DNA of 64,000 bases from Adiantum capillus-veneris (lineage: Eukaryota > Streptophyta > Polypodiopsida > Polypodiales > Pteridaceae), in contig CM043944.1 of the NCBI GenBank assembly GCA_014529385.2, forward strand, positions 70,108,895 through 70,172,894, read 5' to 3'. Below are positions 11,165 to 19,792 of the stretch, one piece after another. Within the stretch, counting starts at the first letter, position 1, and every line of letters starts with the position of its first letter. The notes below the pieces were generated by a model. The model was not told where the DNA came from. It made no database searches and saw nothing but the letters and a program-made list of their open reading frames with translations. A program made the translations under genes and the position numbers.

Positions 11165-11324
11165 TGTCTAAATCGGCGAATCTGCACTAATGCTGCCTAA
11201 ATCGGCGAATCTGCATTTGATATTGTTTAAAAATCATGAATCTCCAAAAAATTTTGATGTGCTGCCTAAATAGGCGGATCTGCGTAGGATGAGTATCTAC
11301 ACACTGCCTAAATCGGCAAATCTG
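11165..11324. repeat. Four interspersed copies of a ~20-bp motif
   Basis: CTAAATCGGCGAATCTGC-like copies end near 11184, 11214, 11283 and 11324, with unrelated spacers; a further decayed copy may lie at 11228-11243. Spacing is irregular and it is not a CRISPR: the copies vary and the spacers are unequal and few. Confidence 0.65.
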
Positions 11325-13501
11325 TGTGTCCGTGACCAATGGACAAGGTTAGGCATAAGAGAAATACAAAACAATGACCTGGTACAAAACTGAAGTAGGC
11401 TAGAATGCAAAAGTATGTATCAAATGTTCACAATCATCTGAAATCAATGGAGCTCATGTAAGTAGTAGCATAGCTTCTTGATAATTCATCTTAGTAGATG
11501 TTTCAATCAATATAAATGCAAACCATGAATTTAAAAATAAAGGATCTGGCAGCTTAATACAATGAGCATTGATTTATCAAAGCGATATGAACTAGGGGAT
11601 TGCCATGTAAAAGTTTTTGTAATAGGTGGTGGAAAATTTGGAGTCCTGACGATAGGAAAGTAAGTAGAGTAAGCAGTATCTTGGGTATTATATATATGGT
11701 ATTTGGGTGTAAAGATACATAAAGAGAAATCTTACTCATCAAAGATAATTAAAAATGACCTTACAAGATGTAGATATTGAAATGCAGTGAAATTCCATAC
11801 CTGGAGGTTGGCTGATATGATAGCATTGTAGTTAGCTTCATCTGTAAAAACGGCTTCTCAAAGGCAAAGCAGTAAAGATGATTTTGTGTTAGATTCATGC
11901 AAGTATGTATTAACACTTGAAAGTCCTTAATGATTAAATTGAAATGTGAAGAGAAACTATAAGGAATCTTGGGAGGAGGAGCCCAATAGTTCTGTATCTT
12001 TTGACCCATGGCCCAAATAGTTATTGAGTAATCTTAGTAAATCTTCGATGTGAGACCAATATCCACTGATCACCTTATCCTTGCAAACCATTCAATAAAT
12101 TTATATAACACATTCATTATCTGCTCGTTTATAGTCAAAGCTGCCTGCTTGCATTCTCTTTTAGTAGAAAAAAACAATGTCACTATAGCTAGTCAACAAT
12201 TAAGAGGTGAAATGTGTTGCCGCGACACTTGCCATAATCAGCTCAGGAGGGCCCAAGTGTGGAATACCAGTAGAGGTTAGGATTCATATAGAGCAAAACA
12301 TAGAGGTATATCACATATGTCATTGTCCAGTATACCATGAGATATGAGGCCACTTTCATTGTCTATTCAGAGAAGAGTCATGAGATATAAGGATCAAATA
12401 TTCCTCAGGTTGTTTGTGCTCTAGTTGCACAGACACAAGGAGATTTTTTTTATAAAGGATATGAAACAATGGGAGACATTCATAGAGGAAATTCATTGAC
12501 TTCTTAAGATCAACTTCCGCTTTTAGAGGAGCAAATTTCACAGCAGACTTTAGAGTCCACCTATACTAGAGGTATATTGACGGACATATCCATTAAGCTT
12601 GGGAGATCTAAATTCCCATGCCTACCACAACAATGATGGAGGCTCCATCAGAGGAGAAGGACTATTCTAGCACAACATGGGAGACGTACAATATGACTAG
12701 TTTTGTTTTTAATAGAGGCAAACATTGAGGATGTACTTCAGCGACCGATGCAATACATCCTCGGATAGCCCCCGATGCCAGGTGCATGTTCAATTTAGCC
12801 AGTATTTTAATTCATTTGATTGTGTACCTAGACAATGTATTAGATCCCCCAAGATTGTATCACTAATGTGATCTCATAGGTCACGTTGGCCTTGTGAAGA
12901 CAATTAATATAATGTTTTTTTTGTTGTTGCTGGGTGTGCGTGTTTGTGTTCAGTGCACGAGGTAAAAAGGAGTCTCAACATGGTGGTGGTCGTGGGAATG
13001 TAGCATGTTGAAGGATTGACGATTGAAAAGCTGTGGCCTAAGTACTGCTGGGGTTCATGTCCGGTAATTTGCATGCACAAACCATTGGTGCACGCCAGAT
13101 GCCAGTTGCCGTCCCCTGCTCGTGCTTGGCCCACAGCCTGTGCATCTACTGGGAAGTCCAAAGACGATCAGGTGAGGCGGGGGTAGAGGGGAGCAGAGCG
13201 CCGTATTCGAATTAGCCAGGGGCTTGCAATTAGAGTGCCGCCCTCAGGGGCTGACAGCTCCAACGTCTACTCCCAAGAATGCTTGCTCGATTTCGAGGGT
13301 CTCCATACTCACTTTCATTGAGAAAGTCATTTGTGGAACTTGAAAGGCCTAGTTTGAAGAGGACGCAGTCCGAGCAGTGAGCATCGGTGGTGAGAGTTTC
13401 CATAGATTTGTTGAGAACCTAATCATTGTGGCGTCACAGTACGCTATAGGGCCCATCCTTGCTGGAGAGCTAGCCACCTACACTGACCAAAGAACTCCCA
13501 C

Positions 13502-13503
<2 letters not shown>

Positions 13504-13540
<37 letters not shown>
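13504..13540. repeat. GA microsatellite
   Basis: About 18 GA units. It produces the SLSLSL-type frames on the minus strand that should not be taken as genes. Confidence 0.9.
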
Positions 13541-13542
<2 letters not shown>

Positions 13543-14377
13543 GGCGACGTCTGCAGAGGACAAGAGAAAGAAGGATAGGGTGGTTGTGGGATAAACAGAG
13601 TGAGAGATAGAGAATGCACGTGTCTGGTGTTTGATGAGTGCGGGTAGCTGGCGACCCAGAGGTTGAGAGGGAGGGTGCCGTCAAAGCTGGTGGGAAGTTG
13701 CATGGAGGTTGACGGGGAATTCTATGGTGGGTCGAGCATGCACGCTCCAGTCCATTGTAACCATACATGCACTGGAGTAGGAGTGGTTCATGATGAAACT
13801 GAGAGAGAGGGCAGTTGTGATTGGCCACAGAGAGAGAACGACGTACGACGTCCAATGAAACAGGGAGAACTCCCTTAAGAGAGAGAGTGGAGGGAGATGT
13901 AAAGTCTGCAAAGTCACCCTTCGCCCTTGTTCTCATGCGCTAGATATTGAGCCTGATTAGGATTGGCTCCCACAATTGTAATTTGCTCTTCCTTGTAGTT
14001 TGATCCAATTAGATGTGTGTTCTCTGAGTTGTCAAAGCCTTCCAATTTTGCTCTAAAAACATTTTCTCGAGACTTGTGATCAAACGGTCATGCTGGTGAA
14101 TGCACTGATACCTTGAAAAAATAAATAAATAAATATATAAGCCTAGCTTGTTATAATCGATCGTATTATAGCACTAATTTCTATGTATTGCTATCAACAT
14201 ATGCACTCTGACTAGTTCAACAATAAATTTAAAAAACGTTGGCTTATTTATGGGTTTAACATGAATCCCGACACAGCTTTAATCAATGAAAGTTGGAAAG
14301 AAACAAAAATACTAAAGAAAAAGAAACTTAGCTTCCATCAAATTGCTAGGCCTAAAATCATCGGAGCGTAGCCTAAT

Positions 14378-14389
14378 GCTCTGATACCA
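14378..14389 (-). promoter_or_regulatory. Primer-binding site of element H (initiator tRNA-Met type)
   Basis: On the minus strand TGGTATCAGAGC, the classic plant retrotransposon site complementary to the 3' end of initiator tRNA-Met. It is one base from the LTR end (TATAGCA). Confidence 0.85.
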
Positions 14390-14390
14390 C

Positions 14391-14491
14391 TGCTATAGCC
14401 GGAGGCATGGAGTTCCCTGCAAAATACCTGAAATAGCATACTACAAACCATAAAACAAACTAATCGACATACCTGGCAACCATAGAGACGT
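14391..14491 (-). repeat. 5' LTR of element H, left fragment
   Basis: Aligns to 10084-10183. It stops exactly where Tat-1 begins and the rest resumes at 23222. Confidence 0.85.
14488..14491. repeat. Target-site duplication of Tat-1, left (ACGT)
   Basis: ACGT immediately before Tat-1 is repeated at 23222-23225 immediately after it. The empty counterpart in 10084-10568 has AGACG followed by CAAATCGCG. Four bases is one fewer than usual for this superfamily. Confidence 0.6.
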
Positions 14492-15630
14492 TGTCAGGAG
14501 TTTTTTGGAGCAAGGGATTGCGCATATGTACATACCCATGCATGGTGCATCAAATAAAGTATTGCCCATTTTCCAGAGCCAGGTGGTTACGTGGGGCCCA
14601 CATGTGTACAGGTAGGACACCATGTACATAGTGCATCGATTTTCATCGTTACTAGTACCATTGTGTTTTTCTACAATAATGAGGAGTTTATAGCGCGTAA
14701 AACTTCTTGAGGAAGCTATCCGCGGGCCGACGACGTGAGGTCAGCAGGTGCGTCAGATTGCATCTAGTGGCGTCAGGAGGGCGAACGAATTCAATATTTG
14801 CACGCGGATGAGGACGGACACAACGTGGGTGTTTTTTGGTGAGAGTTATGCAGAAAGGTCATCATGAGGACCTTTTTTTGGGCCCACTTCACGTGGTGGC
14901 GAGGTGCATTATTGGAAAAAAGGTGAGTGCCAGGTGTGCGAATGATGCAAAAAGGTGACAACTATGCACTGCGAGGTCAGTTTTTGGCCTGTTCGGAGTC
15001 CGTTTGAGGTCATCTAAAAGGCCAAGGGTGCCCAACTAATAAAGCTAAGTGTGGGAACTGAAAAAACTGAGAGAAGACCAGAAAAAACGTGGAGAAGAGA
15101 GGAGGAACAGCCGCAGCTGTGTTTTTGCTCATTTTGGAGCCTGTTTTGGCCGTAAAATGCTCACCCGAGGTCGGATTTGAGCACTTTGACATTGTAGACT
15201 GGGGTTTTGGGCCGTTCCGGACGCGATGGCGCTGTCCATTTTGCCAAATTCCTCACTCTTTTCCTGCTGTTTTTCTGTGTAAGTTTCTCCTATGAGCGAA
15301 GTTCTGCTCCAGTTTGTGATTGTATCTGGTATCTTTTACACATATTGTGTGAGCTGTTTGCCCCATTGGTGTTGGCCCAAGCTCAATTGTATCTAAACAT
15401 AAAAAATTCTCCTCTTTTGAGCTGAGTTTTTTGGGTGTGTGTGTGTGTGTGTGTGTGTGTGGAGTGGGCAAGTGGATAGTCTCTCTCCTCTCACTCCAGA
15501 GGTGTGTTCCCTGTCTTGGCCAGGTGTGTTGTCTAAGCCGAGTGGTGCCCCATAGTGTGTGTGTGTATCTTCCCAAGAGTGTGTGTCGGGTCGTTATAGA
15601 GGCGCTGTGTGTGTTTCCATCCCGCTCACA
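14492..15630 (+). repeat. 5' LTR of Tat-1
   Basis: Starts TGTCAGGAG and ends CGCTCACA; matches 22074-23221 almost perfectly. It includes a TG microsatellite (15435-15461). I see no unambiguous TATA box. Confidence 0.93.
15435..15461. repeat. TG microsatellite in the 5' LTR
   Basis: About 13 TG units; the 3' LTR has a slightly longer tract (23016-23045). Confidence 0.9.
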
Positions 15631-15636
15631 TTCTTT

Positions 15637-15654
15637 TGGCGCCCCCACGGAGGA
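15637..15654 (+). promoter_or_regulatory. Primer-binding site of Tat-1
   Basis: TGGCGCCCCCACGGAGGA, six bases after the LTR end. The array family has the same six-base spacing and a related TGGTGCCCCCC site. I do not assign the tRNA. Confidence 0.75.
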
Positions 15655-16184
15655 TCTTCTTCGAGTACCTTCAGCTTCGAGCTTCGAGCTTTGAGCTTCG
15701 GGATTACAGGTTGCAGGTTGCAGATTACAGGTTCTAGGTTCTAGGTTACAGGTTACAGGGACAGGTGCAGGTATAGGTGATTCACACAGGTACATGTAGC
15801 TGGAGTACAGTGATATACTAGCAGTGATGTCACTTGCAGTTGTTGTGGGAATGCATCACTTGGCGCCTATTTGAGCGCATTGTCTGCTGGATTGTACGTT
15901 ACTTGTGGAAACTGCCATTGTACGCATTTGTGGAGCCATACTTGGTTGTATTTGGAAGTCCCAGCCATTTCTGAGACTTGGTCTGGAAGATAGTCATTTC
16001 TGAGACTTGACTATACGCGATTTGCATTAGCCTTCGTGTGAGGGTCGACAGCGTGAGGTTTTTATTGAGCTGGGGGATTCTCAAATGTGGAGATCCTTTC
16101 GGTGATACAGGTAGCTGGAGCACCCTTTTCGTGACCTCGCCATAGGCTATGTACTAGTGAGTCCTATTTGATGCTCGGGTTCTA
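15655..16184 (+). other. Tat-1 untranslated leader
   Basis: No gene. 15670-15780 holds short iterations (GAGCTTCGAGCTT, then ACAGGTTGCAGG and TTCTAGG words). Packaging and dimerisation signals would be expected here but cannot be recognised from sequence alone. Confidence 0.5.
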
Positions 16185-16391
16185 TTGTTGGCAGTTTATG
16201 CATACAGATACAGTCTATATTTTGGGTTCTCATTGCTCTACTTCTGGGGAAACTCTGTCGAAATTTTCCCAAGTTATGATGGCTGGTTTTTTGGTATTTT
16301 GAGCCATTTATGCTGTTATGCTGCTGAAATTTTGGCAAAATCAGAGATTGAGTCAGGTGTGCCTTCTTGGGAGCTTCATGGTTGGCTTTAA
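16185..16391 (+). CDS. Possible leader ORF overlapping the pre-gag ORF
   Basis: 68 codons, rich in aromatic and hydrophobic residues (FGFSLLYFWG, GWFFGILSHLCCY), so it could be membrane-seeking. Its TAA stop overlaps the ATG of the next ORF in the arrangement TAATG, which would suit termination-reinitiation. I find no counterpart in the array family leader, so conservation does not support it. It may be chance. Confidence 0.25.
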   Translation: MLAVYAYRYSLYFGFSLLYFWGNSVEIFPSYDGWFFGILSHLCCYAAEILAKSEIESGVPSWELHGWL

Positions 16392-16609
16392 TGGATGATC
16401 AAAATGGCCCTCAGTTCACTCCTTTTCATTTAACTCAAAGAATTCAGATTAATGTTCATGTGTCCAGGAAGATCTTTTTCCAACAGCGCATAGTCTTTAT
16501 GTTTGGGCCAAGAAGATTGAGAGAGATCCTGGAATGTCCTTTGCCTGTTGTAATTCCGATGATCAACTATGAAAACTCATTTGATGTGCATGTGTTTGTT
16601 CTCTTCTAA
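16391..16609 (+). CDS. Conserved small pre-gag protein, function unknown
   Basis: 72 codons from the ATG at 16391, ending 84 bases before the gag ATG. The core reads TPFHLTQRIQ, then RKIFFQQRIVFMFG, RRLREIL, PMINYE and FDVHVFVLF. It matches the first leader ORF of the array family (52831-53043, 44614-44826, 36401-36613) at 42 of 63 ungapped positions, and both end at the same residue. In the two best blocks nearly all nucleotide differences are silent third-position changes, which is what purifying selection on a protein leaves. No signal peptide, no cysteine or histidine cluster; the alternating hydrophobic segments suggest beta strands (inference). Ogre elements are known to carry an extra ORF before gag, but I cannot claim homology. 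Confidence 0.7.
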   Translation: MDDQNGPQFTPFHLTQRIQINVHVSRKIFFQQRIVFMFGPRRLREILECPLPVVIPMINYENSFDVHVFVLF

Positions 16610-16693
16610 AGTTGAGCTCCATTGAAGTTTCTGGGGATTGGGTAGTGAAAAGTTTTGGGTTCTTGCACGTGTGTTTGAAGGGGTTCTCTAGCC

Positions 16694-17716
16694 ATGGCTT
16701 TCTCTTATCCGGAGTTTCATGGAAGAAGTGATGAAGATGTGGAGGACTTTCTGGAAAAGATGGAGGTTGCCTGCATTAGCAACCAGATTCATGACCCTAC
16801 GCAAATGTTACGCCTTCTCCAAATTTGTTTGAAGAGTGATGCACGAGCTTGGTCCAAAGCATTTGAAGAGGAGTTGCGTATGGCTGATCCACCTATAAGA
16901 TTGAGTTGGGACAATCTAAGGCATGGATTGGAAGTGGAGTTTGTGAAGATAGAAGATCCTGACAAGGTGTGGCAAGAAGTACATGCTTTGGTGCAAAAGG
17001 AAGGTGAGCCAGTAGATGCGTACATACGTAAGTTTTCATTGGCATGGGAGCGAATGTGCAAGGCTTTAGCACCACAGGTACCCCCGCCTGACATGATGAA
17101 GAAGGATAGGTTCTTAGCTGGTCTTTGGGAGAATATACGTTGGAGAGTGGAGCTAAAGAAGCCTAGGACATATGAAGATGCACTAGAGGTAGCAAGGAAC
17201 AAAGAGTGGAAGCTGAGGAAAATGAGCCAGTTAGGGGTGGAGTCTTTGCCCATGAGGTCTGAATTTCAGCCTATAGAGTCTTTACAAGGGCGCATGCCAG
17301 GGGTTTATCATGAACCAGTAGTTCCTGTTACTACTCAGGTTATGCCAGCAGTGGTCACTACAGCAGTACAAGATGATGGCCTAAGGCAAGACATGAGGCA
17401 AGTGGTTGATTTGATGAAGAATCTCAGCCTAAACATGCTAGGTCAAGTGGGAAATAATCGAGGTCGAGGGCGGTTTGCAAATCAGCCAGCAGGTGAAGAA
17501 AGACCTAGGAATGGTGCTGGACAAAGTAATAGTAGGTTTTGGAGGCAGACGCCCACATGTTATAATTGCGGAGAGTTGGGCCACATCAGCCCGCAATGTG
17601 ATAAGCCACCAAGGATGGGGGGAGACATGTATCCATTGCCAAAACAGGTGCTAACTAGGTCGCATGATTATGGCATCGAAATTAAGGGAGACGAAGGAAC
17701 CAGTGGACTGACCTAG
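16694..17716 (+). CDS. gag: Gag polyprotein of Tat-1
   Basis: 340 residues from the ATG in GCCATGG. The N-terminal part has the plant retroelement capsid pattern: YPEFHGRSDEDVEDFLEKM, then an A-R-A-W motif near residue 54 and WDNLRHGLEVEF. A glutamine/asparagine- and arginine-rich linker follows (FANQPAGEERPRN), then a CCHC zinc knuckle CYNCGELGHISPQC at 289-302 that would bind the element RNA. Gag would assemble cytoplasmic particles. The ORF ends with TAG at 17714-17716. The pol frame continues in the same register beyond it, so Gag-Pol would need either readthrough or an ancestral sense codon here. The capsid and knuckle look intact. Confidence 0.9.
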   Translation: MAFSYPEFHGRSDEDVEDFLEKMEVACISNQIHDPTQMLRLLQICLKSDARAWSKAFEEELRMADPPIRLSWDNLRHGLEVEFVKIEDPDKVWQEVHALVQKEGEPVDAYIRKFSLAWERMCKALAPQVPPPDMMKKDRFLAGLWENIRWRVELKKPRTYEDALEVARNKEWKLRKMSQLGVESLPMRSEFQPIESLQGRMPGVYHEPVVPVTTQVMPAVVTTAVQDDGLRQDMRQVVDLMKNLSLNMLGQVGNNRGRGRFANQPAGEERPRNGAGQSNSRFWRQTPTCYNCGELGHISPQCDKPPRMGGDMYPLPKQVLTRSHDYGIEIKGDEGTSGLT

Positions 17717-19792
17717 GAGGAAAAGGGAAAGAAAAAAGTGCTAAGTGTAGTCACCTTGGAGAAGGCATCAAAGCTAGAGGATACATTAGTGATGCCTATT
17801 GGGAAGAGGACCACAGAGGATAAGGAAGGAAGAAGTGCCCCAGGTCCTAGTAAGAAGAAAGGAAAGAGCCATGAAGGCGAGGATGTCAAGGCCAAGAGGA
17901 AAAGGAGAGCTCGTCGAAAGTTTCATGTTTCAGATTTTCCACTAGGGGATGGGCAATTAAGCTATGACTTGAGGGAGGATCTGACGAGCAGGAAGGCAGA
18001 TGTTACTTTTGGGCAGCTTATAGAGATGGTGCCTAAGCTAAAGCGACAGTGGAAGAGGATGGTTAACCCAATGGAGAAAGAGCCAGAGAGAGGTTCAGTA
18101 AAGGTGTTGGCAATGGACGAGCTACCAGATATTTGTCCAATAGTAGATGTGTGGCATAAAAGGAAAAATTTGGGACAAGGTTATGTGGATGGCGGAGCCC
18201 AAATATGCGTCATAACACACTCATGCGTTGAGAAGATGGGTCTCACAGTGGCTAGGGTGTCTGGGTTTCGGATCAGATTGGCAAACCATCAAAAAGTAAA
18301 ATGCTTGGGTGTTGTAAAGAGCTTAGAAGTGGAGGCATATGATGCAAAGGCAGTGGTTGATTTTCATGTGATGCCAGCATGGTTGGGAGCATATCCTATT
18401 ATACTGGGTAGACCATGGTTACGTGCAGTGGGAGCTGTTCAAGATTGGCGACATGGTACAATTAGCCTCTATGGAAAGACAGGTACCAAGAAGCTTTATA
18501 ATATGGACACAAGGAAACGATTAGAGGAGCTTTATGAAGATGAGGATGAGTCTAGTGATGAAGACTCTTCCACGGTGACAGATGAGGACAGTGATAGCAC
18601 TACCAGCAGTGATGAGGATGCTGATGTTGCATTTATTTTGATGGATAAAGAAATCCAGGAGTGTGGTTTAGTCGCATTTGCGAATGAAGTTGAAGATGAA
18701 AGTGAAGGGCCTTATGAAGTGATTGAAGGGCTGATGCAAACCAAGGTTGAGTTGTCAAAGAAGCAGGTATTAATGACGCAAATGATTAGTGGAGACCTCT
18801 CAGCTATGGAGAAGGATATATTTTTGCATATGCTGGCTAGTTTTCCTGATTTGTTCATTACTTCATATGAAGAGATCAGAGAGTTCAAGGGTGAAGAGAT
18901 GCATATAGAGCTGAAAGAAGGTGCTAAGCCAGTGCGGCAAAGGCTAAGAAGGATGGGTCAAGAGCAAATGGAAGCCTTGCGGGTAGAGGTGGACAAGTTA
19001 TTGAAGGCAGGGTTCATAGTTCCAGTGGAGACCACAGAATGGGTGAGTCCAGTAGTAGTCAGTCCAAAGAAGGATGGGAAGTGGAGGATTTGTGTAGATT
19101 TTAAACCCTTAAATGCAGCCACTAAGAAGAACCCATATCCTCTTCCATTCATCGATCAGATCTTAGATTCAGTGGCAGGTTATGAGAGGTACAGTGTGTG
19201 TGATGGTTTTTCAGGCTATTTTCAATTGAAGATTGCTCTTAAAGACCGCACAAAGACAACTTTTATTACGCCATGGGGTTGCTATTGCTACACAGTATTG
19301 CCATTTGGGTTGTCAAATGGACCTTCCTTCTATCAAGAGAGAGCAAATTGGGTGTTGGAACCATTCATTGGTAGTTGTGTTAAAGCTTTTATGGATGACT
19401 TCTGTGTCTATAGCAGTAGGGCTGATCACCATGAGAAGCTGCAGATGGTATTGGCTCGATATGATGAATGTGGAGGACAACTAAATCCAAAGAAATGTCA
19501 TCTAGCACAGCCGAGGGTGAAGTTATTGGGCCATATGGTGTCAGAAAATGGCATTGAGGCTGATCCAGATAAGGTGAAGTCTATTATTCTTCTTCCATCA
19601 CCTATGAGTATGAAGCAATTGGCAACCTTTATACACAAAGTGAAGTACATGGCACGGTTTATTCCATTGTCTTCGCAGCTTCTTTATCCATTACAGCAAG
19701 TGGCAAAGCATGATCCATTGCAATGGGATGACAAGTGTGAAGAAGTGTTTCAAGAGGTGAAAGAGGTGTTAGGGGGGTTGTCAGCCATGTAG
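17717..19792 (+). CDS. pol: Protease and reverse transcriptase of Tat-1
   Basis: Same frame as gag. After a lysine-rich linker comes the aspartic protease: YVDGGAQICVIT near 18182-18217, with DGG in place of the commoner DSG/DTG, and later IILGRPWL. A serine/acidic linker (18535-18620) leads to the RT: WRICVDFKPLNAAT, DGFSGYFQLKI, LPFGLSNGPSFYQ and the catalytic box AFMDDFCVYSS near 19390. LNPKKCHL and LLGHMVS complete the palm and thumb. This is the enzyme that copies element RNA to DNA. FMDDF resembles Athila more than the YVDD type of Tat. A TAG at 19790-19792 interrupts the frame just before RNase H; the aligned residue in the array family is not W but M, so the original codon is uncertain. 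Confidence 0.88.
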   Translation, partial: EEKGKKKVLSVVTLEKASKLEDTLVMPIGKRTTEDKEGRSAPGPSKKKGKSHEGEDVKAKRKRRARRKFHVSDFPLGDGQLSYDLREDLTSRKADVTFGQLIEMVPKLKRQWKRMVNPMEKEPERGSVKVLAMDELPDICPIVDVWHKRKNLGQGYVDGGAQICVITHSCVEKMGLTVARVSGFRIRLANHQKVKCLGVVKSLEVEAYDAKAVVDFHVMPAWLGAYPIILGRPWLRAVGAVQDWRHGTISLYGKTGTKKLYNMDTRKRLEELYEDEDESSDEDSSTVTDEDSDSTTSSDEDADVAFILMDKEIQECGLVAFANEVEDESEGPYEVIEGLMQTKVELSKKQVLMTQMISGDLSAMEKDIFLHMLASFPDLFITSYEEIREFKGEEMHIELKEGAKPVRQRLRRMGQEQMEALRVEVDKLLKAGFIVPVETTEWVSPVVVSPKKDGKWRICVDFKPLNAATKKNPYPLPFIDQILDSVAGYERYSVCDGFSGYFQLKIALKDRTKTTFITPWGCYCYTVLPFGLSNGPSFYQERANWVLEPFIGSCVKAFMDDFCVYSSRADHHEKLQMVLARYDECGGQLNPKKCHLAQPRVKLLGHMVSENGIEADPDKVKSIILLPSPMSMKQLATFIHKVKYMARFIPLSSQLLYPLQQVAKHDPLQWDDKCEEVFQEVKEVLGGLSAM

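Larger units (their letters stand above)
10581..14377 (-). other. Non-coding interior of element H
   Basis: About 3.8 kb without a recognisable gag, protease, RT, RNase H or integrase in any frame. The longest frames (13936-13478 minus, 13161-12904 minus) are low-complexity or unrelated to known domains. It contains a 101-bp tandem duplication, a CCAAAT/CCGAAT hexamer stretch (10985-11049), a four-copy interspersed motif (11165-11324) and a GA tract (13504-13540). Confidence 0.6.

Noticed and set aside
11165-11324. CRISPR-like array
   Set aside because: Repeats are imperfect, only four, with unequal spacers, in a plant nuclear setting.
13478-13936. 152-codon minus-strand ORF in the interior of element H
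   Set aside because: Ends in SL-repeats from the GA tract; the rest shows no domain and overlaps equally open frames.
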